DNA of 64,000 nucleotides from Clostridia bacterium. GTDB taxonomy: Bacteria > Bacillota > Clostridia > Caldicoprobacterales > Caldicoprobacteraceae. Within the stretch, counting starts at the first letter, position 1. Each line of letters starts with the position of its first letter. The notes beneath the pieces were generated by a model that did not search any database, was not told the DNA's origin, and saw nothing but the letters and a program-made list of their open reading frames with translations. Location of the stretch: contig PKRC01000004.1 in the NCBI GenBank assembly GCA_017577715.1, positions 1 through 64,000 on the forward strand, read 5' to 3'. The position numbers were made by a program, and so were the translations under genes. Below, in pieces: positions 16,730 through 26,129 of this stretch.

Positions 16730-18754
16730 ATGTCAGATAAGAAGACCTTCTACATTACCACCCCCATATATTATCCCAGCGATAAGCTGCACATTGGACA
16801 TGCCTATACTACTGTAGCGGCAGATGCCATGGCGCGGTTCAAGAGATTGACGGGTTATGACGTCATGTTTTTGACGGGGACCGACGAGCATGGCCAGAAG
16901 ATAGAGCGATTGGCCAGGGAAAAGGGTGTGACCCCCAAGGAATATGTGGATAACATAGTAGCCGGCATCAAAGAGCTGTGGAAGCTGATGGACATATCCT
17001 ACGATGATTTTATCCGTACCACCGAAGAGCGGCATGAAAAGGTGGTGCAGAAGATATTTAAAAAGCTGTATGACCAGGGCGACATATATAAGGGCGAATA
17101 TCAGGGATGGTATTGTACCCCGTGTGAATCCTTCTGGACTGAGCGGCAGCTGGTGGATGGAAAATGTCCCGATTGCGGCAGAAAGGTGGAGCTGGTGAAG
17201 GAAGAGGCCTATTTCTTTAAGCTGTCCAAGTACCAGCAACAGCTGATAGAGTATATAGAGTCTCATGACGAGTTTATACAGCCGCCTTCCCGCAAGAACG
17301 AGATGCTAAACAATTTCCTGCGTCCCGGGTTGGAGGACCTGTGCGTTTCCCGTACCTCGTTTAAGTGGGGTATCCCTGTGCCTTTTGATGATAAACACGT
17401 GGTATATGTATGGATTGACGCCCTTTCCAACTATATTACGGCTTTGGGATACATGACCGATGCCGATGAGAAATACCGCAAGTACTGGCCAGCTGATGTC
17501 CACCTGGTAGGTAAGGAAATCGTTAGGTTCCACACCATCATATGGCCCATAATGCTGATGGCTTTGGGTGAGCCCCTGCCCAAGCAGGTGTTTGGCCATG
17601 GTTGGCTGGTGCTAGAAGGGGGTAAGATGTCCAAATCTAAGGGTAACGTGGTGGATCCGGTGGTGCTGGTTGAGCGCTATGGCGTGGATGCCATTCGCTA
17701 CTTCCTGTTGAGGGAGGTACCCTTTGGTGCCGATGGGGTATTTTCCAATGAGGCTTTGCTCAACAGAATAAATTCCGATCTGGTGAACGATTTGGGTAAT
17801 CTGGTCAACCGCACCATAGCCATGGTGGACAGGTATTTTGACGGCTTGATCCCGCAGCCGGCACAGCTCGAGGATGTCGATATGGAGCTGAGACAATTGG
17901 CCGTTTCCATTCCTTCCAGGGTAGAGCAGCTGATGGATAGGTTTGAATTCAGCAACGCTTTAGCTGAGATATGGAAGCTCATCGGCAGGGCCAATAAATA
18001 TATAGACGAGACTACGCCGTGGGTTCTGGCAAAAGATCCAAGCAAGCGCAGTCGACTGGGTACGGTGCTGTATAACCTGTCGGAGTGCCTGCGCATGATA
18101 TCGGTGTTGGTCAGCCCCTTTATGACAAGGACACCCGGGAAGATCTGCCAGCAGCTGGGTATAAGGGATGAAAGCTTAACCACATGGGATAGCCTGGCCG
18201 AGTTCGGGAAGTTGCCTCCGGGAACCAGGGTGCAGCGTGGCGAGGTCATATTCCCCAGGTTGGATGTGGAAAAGGAGCTTAAAGAGCTAGAAGAGATACA
18301 GCAAAGGGCAAAACAAGCAAGCCAGAGCAACAGTGAAACTCATACCGCTGCTAAGGAAGAGGCACGGGCAGCTGATGGCGCTGTACAACAAGAGCGACAG
18401 GATGATTGTCAACAGAAGCAGGAGGCTAATCAGATTTCCATTGACGACTTTGCAAAGCTGGATCTCAGGGTGGCAAGGGTTGTAAGCGCCGAGGCTGTGG
18501 AAAAGAGCAACAAGCTGCTCAAACTGACGCTGGAGGTGGGCGGCGAGACGCGCCAGGTTGTCTCCGGCATTGCTAAATATTATACGCCCGAGCAGCTGGT
18601 GGGCAAAAAGGTTATATTGGTGGCCAACTTAAAGCCAGCCAAGCTCATGGGCATAGTATCGGAAGGCATGATACTGGCTGCTACCGATGATAAAGGAAAT
18701 TTGGCCTTGTTGACGGTGGATCATGATATAGCCAGCGGTTCCAAAATAAGCTGA
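16730..18754 (+). CDS. metG: Methionyl-tRNA synthetase
   Basis: 674 aa. Class I enzyme with the HIGH-type motif LHIGHAY (about residue 20), a zinc knuckle with CTPC...CPDC (about 127-145), and KMSKSKGN near residue 300. A charged Gln/Glu-rich linker (about 520-570) leads to a C-terminal OB-fold tRNA-binding domain (FAKLDLRVARVV...). The start is ATG at 16730, seven bases after AGGAGGG; an in-frame TTG at 16724 is too close to that site. It is controlled by the Met T-box. The dimeric form with an appended Trbp111-like domain is usual in clostridia. Confidence 0.96.
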   Translation: MSDKKTFYITTPIYYPSDKLHIGHAYTTVAADAMARFKRLTGYDVMFLTGTDEHGQKIERLAREKGVTPKEYVDNIVAGIKELWKLMDISYDDFIRTTEERHEKVVQKIFKKLYDQGDIYKGEYQGWYCTPCESFWTERQLVDGKCPDCGRKVELVKEEAYFFKLSKYQQQLIEYIESHDEFIQPPSRKNEMLNNFLRPGLEDLCVSRTSFKWGIPVPFDDKHVVYVWIDALSNYITALGYMTDADEKYRKYWPADVHLVGKEIVRFHTIIWPIMLMALGEPLPKQVFGHGWLVLEGGKMSKSKGNVVDPVVLVERYGVDAIRYFLLREVPFGADGVFSNEALLNRINSDLVNDLGNLVNRTIAMVDRYFDGLIPQPAQLEDVDMELRQLAVSIPSRVEQLMDRFEFSNALAEIWKLIGRANKYIDETTPWVLAKDPSKRSRLGTVLYNLSECLRMISVLVSPFMTRTPGKICQQLGIRDESLTTWDSLAEFGKLPPGTRVQRGEVIFPRLDVEKELKELEEIQQRAKQASQSNSETHTAAKEEARAADGAVQQERQDDCQQKQEANQISIDDFAKLDLRVARVVSAEAVEKSNKLLKLTLEVGGETRQVVSGIAKYYTPEQLVGKKVILVANLKPAKLMGIVSEGMILAATDDKGNLALLTVDHDIASGSKIS

Positions 18755-18804
18755 CCAGGTATAATGATCCAAAGCACGTGAGGTAGAAAAAGGGGATTGA
18801 GGGG

Positions 18805-19575
18805 ATGGAAATGCTGTTTGACACCCATGCACATCTGGAAGACGAAAGGTTTGATCAGGACAGGGAACAACTCATTGAAGAACTGCCTGAAAAGGGTGTG
18901 GCCTACGTCGTAAATGTAGGCTCCACCCTTGAAACTTCTCGCATGTCGGTGGAGCTGGCAGCGCGGTATCCCTTCATATACGCCGCTGTGGGGGTTCACC
19001 CCCATGAGGTGTCGCAAATGAGCAGCCGGGATTTGGCTACCCTTGAAGCTATGACTACAGGCCAAAAAGTGGTGGCCATTGGTGAGATCGGCTTGGACTA
19101 TTATTACGATTTTTCGCCCAGGGAGTTGCAGAGGGAATGGTTTGCCCAACAGATAGACCTGGCATACAGCCTGGGATTGCCCATAATCATACATGATAGG
19201 GAGGCCCATGCAGACGTGCTCGACATACTCAAAGCTAAAAAGGACAGGATAGTTGGCGGGGTAATGCACTGCTATTCGGGAAGCTGGGAGATGGCAAAGG
19301 ATTTCATGGACCTTGGGCTTTACATCTCTCTGGGTGGTCCGGTTACTTTTAAAAATGCTAAAAGGCCGGTGGAGGTAGCTCAAAAAATTCCTCTGGACAG
19401 GCTGGTCATTGAAACCGATAGCCCCTATCTGGCACCTACACCTCATCGGGGTAAACGCAATAACCCTGCTTATGTAGGGCTGGTGGCCCAGAAAATTGCC
19501 GAGATCCGCGGGATGTCCTTTGAGGAAATAGCTGAAATTACGCTTAACAATGCTAAAAAGCTATTTAAAATATAG
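18805..19575 (+). CDS. tatD: TatD family metal-dependent DNase
   Basis: 256 aa. TIM-barrel hydrolase with the metal ligands in FDTHAHLED (first strand), GEIGLDYYY, IIHDREAH, MHCYSG and ETDSPYLAP. The family has Mg-dependent 3'-5' exonuclease activity. It follows metG by 50 bases, as in Bacillus (yabD), and should be under the same T-box control. An inner ATG two codons on is an equally possible start. Confidence 0.94.
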   Translation: MEMLFDTHAHLEDERFDQDREQLIEELPEKGVAYVVNVGSTLETSRMSVELAARYPFIYAAVGVHPHEVSQMSSRDLATLEAMTTGQKVVAIGEIGLDYYYDFSPRELQREWFAQQIDLAYSLGLPIIIHDREAHADVLDILKAKKDRIVGGVMHCYSGSWEMAKDFMDLGLYISLGGPVTFKNAKRPVEVAQKIPLDRLVIETDSPYLAPTPHRGKRNNPAYVGLVAQKIAEIRGMSFEEIAEITLNNAKKLFKI

Positions 19576-19635
19576 TGAATTGTGTTATAAGAAATTAAGA
19601 TATGATGAGCGGATTTAAGAAAAGGAGATGGAGTA

Positions 19636-20226
19636 ATGAACAACTACGTCTATAGGTTAGGGGATGCTCTATACATCAATTTGACCAATCGATGTACCAA
19701 CTGCTGTGATTTTTGCATTCGCAATATCCATGATGGCATGGGAGAGTACAACCTATGGTTGGATAAAGAGCCCACCGTCCAAGAGGTGCTTGAGCAGATA
19801 GGGGATCCCACTCAGTACAGCGAAATAGTGTTTTGCGGATTTGGGGAGCCCATGATAAAGCTGGAGGAGCTCCTAGAGATTGCCCGCGAAATTAAGAGAA
19901 AAGGTGGCAGGGTGAGGATCAATACCAACGGCCAGGCCAACCTTTACCACGGCAGGAATGTGGTGCCCTTGCTCAAGGGGCTGGTGGATGTAATCTCCAT
20001 AAGCCTCAATGCGCCCACCGCTGAACAATATGATGCCATATGCCATTCGTACTATGGAAAAGAAGCTTTCAAAAGTATTTTAGAGTTCGCTAGGGAATGC
20101 GTCAAGGTCATTCCAAGGGTGGTGCTTTCGGTGGTGGACGTATTATCCCCTGATGATATTGAAAGGTGTCGTACCATTGCCGAGGATATAGGAGCACAGC
20201 TTAGGGTACGCCAGATGATAGAATGA
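19636..20226 (+). CDS. TatD-linked radical SAM protein
   Basis: 196 aa. The radical SAM motif CTNCCDFC (CxxxCxxC) is at about residues 18-25, followed by FCGFGEPMIK (the GGE-type SAM contact) and a TIM-barrel-like sequence with RINTNGQANL and ISLNAP. The family is defined by being next to tatD, as here (60 bases after it). No substrate is known. There is no SPASM or other C-terminal domain; the protein ends with the core fold. Confidence 0.85.
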   Translation: MNNYVYRLGDALYINLTNRCTNCCDFCIRNIHDGMGEYNLWLDKEPTVQEVLEQIGDPTQYSEIVFCGFGEPMIKLEELLEIAREIKRKGGRVRINTNGQANLYHGRNVVPLLKGLVDVISISLNAPTAEQYDAICHSYYGKEAFKSILEFARECVKVIPRVVLSVVDVLSPDDIERCRTIAEDIGAQLRVRQMIE

Positions 20227-20265
20227 GGAGGATGCTCACCGGTAATATTCCGTGAACATCCTCCT
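20226..20265. repeat. Inverted repeat across convergent gene ends
   Basis: AGGAGGATG (20226-20234) and CATCCTCCT (20257-20265) are perfect 9-base complements. They span the stop of the radical SAM gene and the last codons of the PBP gene. A hairpin could form at the 3' end of either mRNA; there is no T-run. Confidence 0.45.
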
Positions 20266-22266
20266 GGCTATGTCAAGCTTTATGTCTCCTTGGCCTGCTG
20301 GCACTTCTAGCGCTACGCATACGAGGAGGGGTTTTTCACTGTTTAAGGTAAATCCGATGAACCAAGCTATCTCCTGGGTTTTATCCCCAACCTGTGCCGT
20401 ACCGGTTTTGCCAGCGATGGTAAGCCCGGGAATTTTTACTCTATGCGCCGTCCCAGTTGGATCTTCCACCGTATCCACCAGCATGGGCAGTAAGGTTTCC
20501 ACATGTTGTTGAGGTATGACGTTTTCTAACCATGGTTTTGGCTGTAAGGATTCCACGATTTGCCCCGAGGAGGTACGGATTTCCTTTATGATCTGTGGAA
20601 GCATCATCTTGCCGCCATTGTAGAAAGCGGTATACATGGCAGCCAGCTGTAAGGGGGTTATCAGCATTTCACCCTGTCCGTAGCTGGTATTGGCAAGCAG
20701 GGCATCGCTCCATTGGGTGGCATCGTTTTTCACCTGGGAATTTTTTACTGGTAGGATAAATGGCAAGGCTTGGCCTATGCCATATCGAGTGGCTAAGCTT
20801 TCGAAGTTTCTATAGCCTATTTTTAATCCCGTCCATGCGAAGAATATGTTATCTGACCACACGATGGCATTGCGTAAATTCACATCCCCTGCTGGATGGG
20901 GCACCCGTCTAATAGGGGGAGCAGTCCAGTTTGACGAAGGGATCCATTCCTCTTTTTGGGCTTCGGGCACTACTGTTTCCGGAGTGATGACCCCCAGCTC
21001 CAGAGCCATGGCCGCTGTAAAGGGCTTGAATACAGACCCCGGTGGATACAGGCTTTGTATGCACCTGTTTACAAGGGGATGATTAGGGTCCTGGGATATC
21101 GCTTTCCATAAGGAAGGAGACACTCCCACGGGGAATACGTTGGGGTCAAAGGAAGGTTGACTTACCATGGCCAGTATTTCGCCGGTTGATGGATTTAATG
21201 CTATAACGCTACCTCTATGATCTTTTAATGCTTCGTATGCGGTTTTTTGAAGATGAGGGTCGATGGTCAGCATAACGTCGTTGCCGTCCTGGGCTTCCAC
21301 ACTGGCTATGATATATTTTTGCTTTCCTTCTTGGTCTTCTATATAGAAGGTATAGCCTTTCTGCCCTCTTAAGCTTTCTTCCAGCGCTGCTTCTATTCCC
21401 TGTCGTCCAATCAGGTCATCTGCTTCATATCCCTTGGATGCCTTTTCCTTCAGCTCATCCTGATTGATCTTTTGTACATATCCCGTTACATGTGCAAATG
21501 CTTGTTCCATGGGATACTGACGAGTGGTATAGCTTTTGCTGGACAACATGACCCCTTTTACCTTGAGAAGCTCACTTTTGTACTCTTCGGAAATATTAAA
21601 TGGTAAGTTTTTGATGGGAACGAAGAAGTCGGGGTTGTCCTTTACCCATTTTTGGTTGAGTATGCTGTGTATGGCGCTTTCGTCCATTTCTATGAGGGAC
21701 GCCAGGGCTTTAACAAAGCTATCGATGTCCGGAATGGCTGAAGGCTTGGCTCCCACCGTATAAGCCGGACCGTCAACAGCCAGCGGATTTCCTTCCCTGT
21801 CGGTTATGGTTCCCCGTTTGGCTGTGTGCTGTTTGATTCTCACTTTATCCCCTTCGCCCATGATGGGAAATATGAGGGAAGGGGACCATGATATCTTCCA
21901 TTGCTTATCCTCCAAAACCAGCGGAAGGGTATATTCATATTCGAAAGTTCCCACCGTATTGGTATAGAACTGGGCCTTAAAGGGAAGATAGGCCTCATCC
22001 TCTTCGATGACAATTTCCTGTGCAGTGATTTCCAACTTGTCTAATTTGATAGTCGAAAATATGTTGGTATACCTGTTTACGAAGTCCTGTTGATTGATGG
22101 AGGATTGGGATTCCACAGACAAAAGTTCATACATGTCCTGATAGTTGCCCTGTTTCCAAGCCTCAAGATAAGCGTTGGCAGTCTCTTTTGGATGGGACTT
22201 GGAGCAAGCCGGTACTGTGAAGCAGATAATCAAGCTCAATGCTATTAATACTACCAACCTTTTCAT
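20236..22266 (-). CDS. Class B penicillin-binding protein with MecA-type N-terminal domain
   Basis: 676 aa. The signal sequence ends in VPAC (Cys21), so it may be a lipoprotein. An NTF2-like MecA_N domain (about 25-140) is followed by a dimerisation domain (150-320) and a transpeptidase domain. Active-site motifs: SVFK (Ser411), SDN (471-473) and KTGT (from Lys620). It cross-links peptidoglycan in a manner like MecA, Enterococcus Pbp5 and B. subtilis PBP3, several of which have low beta-lactam affinity; affinity cannot be read from sequence. It stands alone and convergent with the radical SAM gene. Confidence 0.9.
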   Translation of the reverse strand: MKRLVVLIALSLIICFTVPACSKSHPKETANAYLEAWKQGNYQDMYELLSVESQSSINQQDFVNRYTNIFSTIKLDKLEITAQEIVIEEDEAYLPFKAQFYTNTVGTFEYEYTLPLVLEDKQWKISWSPSLIFPIMGEGDKVRIKQHTAKRGTITDREGNPLAVDGPAYTVGAKPSAIPDIDSFVKALASLIEMDESAIHSILNQKWVKDNPDFFVPIKNLPFNISEEYKSELLKVKGVMLSSKSYTTRQYPMEQAFAHVTGYVQKINQDELKEKASKGYEADDLIGRQGIEAALEESLRGQKGYTFYIEDQEGKQKYIIASVEAQDGNDVMLTIDPHLQKTAYEALKDHRGSVIALNPSTGEILAMVSQPSFDPNVFPVGVSPSLWKAISQDPNHPLVNRCIQSLYPPGSVFKPFTAAMALELGVITPETVVPEAQKEEWIPSSNWTAPPIRRVPHPAGDVNLRNAIVWSDNIFFAWTGLKIGYRNFESLATRYGIGQALPFILPVKNSQVKNDATQWSDALLANTSYGQGEMLITPLQLAAMYTAFYNGGKMMLPQIIKEIRTSSGQIVESLQPKPWLENVIPQQHVETLLPMLVDTVEDPTGTAHRVKIPGLTIAGKTGTAQVGDKTQEIAWFIGFTLNSEKPLLVCVALEVPAGQGDIKLDIARRMFTEYYR

Positions 22267-22329
22267 GAGGGCATTTCACCTCTCTGCCAAATTCGTGCTT
22301 TTGTATATTTTATCATACATCCTTTAAAT

Positions 22330-22344
22330 ATTCACCTGGTGAAT
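22330..22344. promoter_or_regulatory. 15-base palindrome upstream of the PBP gene
   Basis: ATTCACC-T-GGTGAAT is a perfect palindrome 64 bases upstream of the PBP start, close to AT-rich bases that could be its promoter (minus strand TATGATAAAAT at about 22305-22315). It has the size of a repressor or activator half-site pair; the regulator is unknown. Confidence 0.4.
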
Positions 22345-22502
22345 TTTCGTTGTGATATACGATAAAGAGTATAGAATCGACATCATTTGGAATAATATAG
22401 AAATAAATAGAATAAAAAATTATGGATAAAAGTTTGAGCGTGGCTTCGTTGATGGGGACTTTATGATTAAAGCTATACCTATGCTATAAATATTACAAAA
22501 CG

Positions 22503-22531
22503 TTGACAAAATATTAAAAAAATATTACAAT
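22503..22531 (+). promoter_or_regulatory. Promoter for the yabE-like gene
   Basis: Consensus -35 TTGACA (22503-22508), 17-base spacer, -10 TACAAT (22526-22531). Apart from this and the palindrome near the PBP gene, the 340-base divergent gap (22267-22606) shows nothing clear. Confidence 0.75.
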
Positions 22532-22606
22532 GTGTAACAGATTTATTATTTGCGTTTGTTGTGCGTAGCCCACGCGATGCCTTGATGAATAAAAGGAGGG
22601 TGATTC

Positions 22607-23638
22607 ATGGAACCTCAAATAGGCGGGGAAAATAATGCGCTGAGAGGCAAGTTTAAGTTCTTGTTGATGGTACTGATTGCCCTGCTGATATTAAGCGGAA
22701 TTTCGGCCGCAGCTGTCTATTATATAGACAGCATAAGCTATGCGGTCACATTGAGGGATGATGGACGAGAGGTAGAGATAGTTACTTTAGAAAAAACGGT
22801 AGGTGAGTTTTTGGAGAAATATGAAATTGAGCTGGGACCAGGGGACAGCATAAATCTCGATAGAGACGATAGGCTTTATGATGGCGTTGTAATTGAGATA
22901 ACGCGCACTTTGCCTTTTTACGTCGTAGCCGATCAAGAGGAAAAAACGGTATACCTTCCTCAAGGAGCTACGGTAGCCGATGTGCTTAAAAAGGCGGGTA
23001 TTGCCTTGAGGGAAAAGGATGTGGTAAACTACAGGTTAGATGCAGGTGCCATTCCTGGGGAAAAGGTCATAGTAACCAGGTATGATGAGGAGGTCATAAT
23101 AGAGAAGGAGCCCATTGCTTACAACGTAATTATCAAAAAAGATGACAATATGGATGAGGGAGAACAGAAGGTTGTCCAGGAAGGAAGAGAAGGGGAACTT
23201 CAAAGGAAGATACTGGTCACCTACCGGGATGGCCAGGAGATATCGAGAAAGGTGATAGAGGAAAAGGTGGCGGTACAGCCGATAGACCGGGTTGTGCATG
23301 TTGGTACGGTAAAGAAAAAGATAACTTCCCGTGGCGATGTTTTGCGTTATTCCACAGTAAAGACCTTTGTAGCCACCGCTTATACCCATACCGGCAACCC
23401 TACCAAAACCGGCGTTATGCCAAGGGTGGGATACATCGCGGTAGACCCTAGGATAATTCCACTGTATAAGACGGTGTATATAGAGTTCCCTAAGGGATGG
23501 GAGCATTTAAACGGTTACTATAAAGCCATGGATATTGGGGGAGCTATCAAGGGCTACAGAATAGATGTATTTATGGATAGCGAAAGTGAATGCATTAAGT
23601 TTGGGAGAAGGAGTGTCAAAGTATACTTTCCTAAATGA
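22607..23638 (+). CDS. yabE: G5 and 3D domain cell-wall protein (YabE-like)
   Basis: 343 aa. A membrane anchor (about residues 14-38), two DUF348 repeats (YAVTLRDDGREVEIVT..., FYVVADQEEKTVYLP...), a G5 domain (about 155-235), and a C-terminal 3D domain with the Asp-bearing segments AVDPRIIPLYKTVYIE and AMDIGGAIKGYRIDVFM. This layout matches YabE and resembles actinobacterial Rpf proteins; the 3D domain is related to the lytic transglycosylase MltA. It lies between tatD and rsmA as in Bacillus. Its stop overlaps the rsmA start (ATGA). Confidence 0.9.
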   Translation: MEPQIGGENNALRGKFKFLLMVLIALLILSGISAAAVYYIDSISYAVTLRDDGREVEIVTLEKTVGEFLEKYEIELGPGDSINLDRDDRLYDGVVIEITRTLPFYVVADQEEKTVYLPQGATVADVLKKAGIALREKDVVNYRLDAGAIPGEKVIVTRYDEEVIIEKEPIAYNVIIKKDDNMDEGEQKVVQEGREGELQRKILVTYRDGQEISRKVIEEKVAVQPIDRVVHVGTVKKKITSRGDVLRYSTVKTFVATAYTHTGNPTKTGVMPRVGYIAVDPRIIPLYKTVYIEFPKGWEHLNGYYKAMDIGGAIKGYRIDVFMDSESECIKFGRRSVKVYFPK

Positions 23639-24534
23639 CGATGGGTAAGGATATACAATCGCTTACTTCGCCGAGAGTGGTCAGAGAGCTTATGGCCCGA
23701 TACGGGGTGAGCTTTAAGAAGGGTTTGGGGCAAAACTTTCTAATTGATAGAAACATACTTGCCAAGATAATAAACGCGGCTGAACTTGATGGAGAAGATT
23801 TGATACTGGAAATCGGAGCAGGGATAGGGACCTTGACCAAGGAACTGGCCAAAGCTGCCAAGCAGGTGGTAGCAATTGAGATAGACGATAGGCTGTTGCC
23901 CATTCTCCATGACGTGCTTTCAAGTTACTCCAATGTGAACCTCATTCGCGGGGATATTCTCAAGCTGGACATAAAGCAAGTGACGGAAGAATACTTCGGT
24001 GATCAGCCGTTTAAAGTGGTGGGCAATTTGCCGTATTATATCTCCACGCCGGTGCTGATGATGTTTCTGGAAAGTGGCTTGCGTTATGAGTCCATGGTAG
24101 TCATGGTACAGAAAGAAGTGGCGCTGAGGATGACGGCTGCGGCTGGCACCAAGGACTACGGAATGCTGTCCATTGCTGTTCAGTATTATACCTGCCCTGA
24201 AATAATAGCTATTGTGTCGGCCAATGTGTTTATTCCACCTCCCAAGGTGGATTCTGCCATCGTGTTGCTTAAAAGAAGACCCTATCCCCCGGTTCGGGTG
24301 GAGGATTCCCAGTTGTTTTTCCAAGTGGTAAGGGCGGCTTTCGGCCATAGACGAAAAACCGTACTTAACGCGTTAACGGCGTTGGAGCTGGAAGGTGTGG
24401 ATAAGGAAAGATTACATGCTGTACTGAACAGATGCAGTATTAACTCACAAATGCGGGGTGAGGACCTCACCATACAGCAATACGCTGATATAGCCAATGA
24501 GCTGTGGTTTGAGAGCAAAAAAGTTTATAGATGA
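23635..24534 (+). CDS. rsmA: 16S rRNA dimethyladenosine transferase (KsgA)
   Basis: 299 aa. It dimethylates A1518 and A1519 near the 3' end of 16S rRNA. The SAM site LEIGAGIGTLTKEL is at about residues 62-75, the catalytic NLPYYIS at about 131-137, and the C-terminal domain is normal. The start ATG overlaps the stop of the yabE-like gene by four bases, which implies translational coupling; an ATG two codons on is an alternative. In Bacillus rnmV lies between these two genes; here it is absent. Confidence 0.95.
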   Translation: MTMGKDIQSLTSPRVVRELMARYGVSFKKGLGQNFLIDRNILAKIINAAELDGEDLILEIGAGIGTLTKELAKAAKQVVAIEIDDRLLPILHDVLSSYSNVNLIRGDILKLDIKQVTEEYFGDQPFKVVGNLPYYISTPVLMMFLESGLRYESMVVMVQKEVALRMTAAAGTKDYGMLSIAVQYYTCPEIIAIVSANVFIPPPKVDSAIVLLKRRPYPPVRVEDSQLFFQVVRAAFGHRRKTVLNALTALELEGVDKERLHAVLNRCSINSQMRGEDLTIQQYADIANELWFESKKVYR

Positions 24535-24552
24535 GCGTACACTGAATGATGG

Positions 24553-24589
24553 GAAACCCCAATTCGTGAGAATTGGGGTTTCTTTTTTT
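24553..24589 (+). terminator. Intrinsic terminator after rsmA
   Basis: A perfect 13-base-pair stem (GAAACCCCAATTC with GAATTGGGGTTTC) around loop GTGA, followed by seven T. Confidence 0.93.
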
Positions 24590-24640
24590 GTATTGTCTCA
24601 TATATTTATAGTAAATAAAAAAGTAAAGGAGGGAGAAGAG

Positions 24641-26077
24641 TTGGCTAGAGGGTATTATCATCGTTCGTTTGTTATTTTACAACCTTGGGATACAAAGTTC
24701 AACATGAAAGCAGAAAAGTCACCTGCGGGCTATTGTAAAATTGAGGTGCGAAATGATAAATGCAGGATGTATTTCCATGTACAGGATTTAAAATTTCAGA
24801 CGGCTCAGCAGGAAAGTTATGATGTCTTTCTGGTATCAGCACAGGAAGGGATATCTCCTCAAAGAATTGCTACCATCGATGTTGATTCACGGGGGCGTGG
24901 AGAATGTGCTGTGGAAATAAGCGTAAACGATGTTGGTGGTTCGGGCTATTCTCTTGACCAATTCCATGGACTAGCCGTTGTACGTCATGATCGTGACGAT
25001 ATCAGCTATCCTTTGGTGGGTTATGCCAATAAGCGAGTAGAACTGGATTGGGCAGGACGAATAAAAAAGGATATAAGTAGATTTTACAATAAGTCTGTCA
25101 GGACAGTGGCTGAGAGCAGGAAAGAGAGCAGTCAGATGAGGTTGGCTGAGGAGAATAGGAGCGAGAAAGCTCATAAAGAGCCGTTATTACCCATTGACGA
25201 TAAAAAGCAAAAAAGCATACAGGATATAATTACAGCGCTGGCGCCTTTGTTGTACAGTAAAATACAGGAGGGGCAAGAGGAAGGCAATAAATTACAGATG
25301 CAACAGGCATATGAAAAAGAAGATTTGGATACTGTTAAGGGTTTGACTGGCGACAGAGAAAAATCAGAAGACACCGCCATGATAAAAGAGCAAAAGAAAG
25401 ATGAGAAGGATATTGATGTACAGCGCGATGAAGGCCGTAGCGCATCCGAAATGTTGCAGGATGTATTTGAGGTAAGAGAGGACAGGGTTGTCTCCGCGGA
25501 CACTAATGGGAAAAAGGATGCTATGCTGGAAGAGGCACCTCAAGCACACACGGAAGACAGAGAATCAAAAGCCCGAGAAGCTGTGGTACAGGAGATGTCT
25601 CCCGAAGGAGGGCAAATTCAAGAGCAGGCTGATGCGGATGAAAGCAGACCTGCTGAGGGAGAAAGCAAGATTCAAGGGCATACAGCCGAGCTATCGAGGG
25701 AACAAACATACTGGGATAAAACCAAGGATTATTATATCAAGTTGTTTGAAACTCACAGGAGAGTTTATCCGTTTATATGGGAAAAGGAAGAAGTTCAATG
25801 GGTGGAGGTACCATATGTGGACGATTACAGCCAGTACGCCTACATAGCACCTCAGCATATTGATAACGTCTATTATGACCATTACATCGTGGGGCTTGTA
25901 AAGGAAAAAGGAGAGGTTCGCTATGTAGCATATGGGATTCCGGGGCCATACGGCTCCATGCCTCCCGTGTTTATGCAGGGATTTTCTAGATGGGTTCCAT
26001 CAAGGTACGGTTATGGAATGGGATATTGGCTGATGTATGTTGATGCCTATACTGGAGAAATTGCATATCCATATTAA
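24641..26077 (+). CDS. Uncharacterised clostridial protein with charged central region
   Basis: 478 aa from TTG at 24641, seven bases after AAAGGAGGG; frames reaching back into rsmA cross the terminator and are rejected. Residues 1-145 form a conserved-looking beta-rich domain (YYHRSFVILQPWD, GYCKIEVRN, DVDSRGRGECAVEI, GYSLDQFHGLAVV). Residues 160-370 are highly charged and low complexity (Glu, Lys, Gln). The last 110 residues are rich in Tyr, Trp, Gly and Pro and form a second compact domain (YDHYIVGLVK, GIPGPYGSMPP). No signal peptide or membrane segment is seen. It stands where yabG (a spore protease) is found in Bacillus but does not resemble it. Function unknown; a spore role is only a guess from position. 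Confidence 0.75.
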   Translation: MARGYYHRSFVILQPWDTKFNMKAEKSPAGYCKIEVRNDKCRMYFHVQDLKFQTAQQESYDVFLVSAQEGISPQRIATIDVDSRGRGECAVEISVNDVGGSGYSLDQFHGLAVVRHDRDDISYPLVGYANKRVELDWAGRIKKDISRFYNKSVRTVAESRKESSQMRLAEENRSEKAHKEPLLPIDDKKQKSIQDIITALAPLLYSKIQEGQEEGNKLQMQQAYEKEDLDTVKGLTGDREKSEDTAMIKEQKKDEKDIDVQRDEGRSASEMLQDVFEVREDRVVSADTNGKKDAMLEEAPQAHTEDRESKAREAVVQEMSPEGGQIQEQADADESRPAEGESKIQGHTAELSREQTYWDKTKDYYIKLFETHRRVYPFIWEKEEVQWVEVPYVDDYSQYAYIAPQHIDNVYYDHYIVGLVKEKGEVRYVAYGIPGPYGSMPPVFMQGFSRWVPSRYGYGMGYWLMYVDAYTGEIAYPY

Positions 26078-26129
26078 TATGCCTTCTGGCCAGGTTAGGC
26101 ATAGGATTGGGTTGACAAATTGAGGTGTG

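Noticed and set aside
24497..24640. Start of the gene after rsmA inside rsmA
   Set aside because: The stretch crosses a perfect 13-base-pair terminator; TTG at 24641 has AAAGGAGGG at ideal distance.
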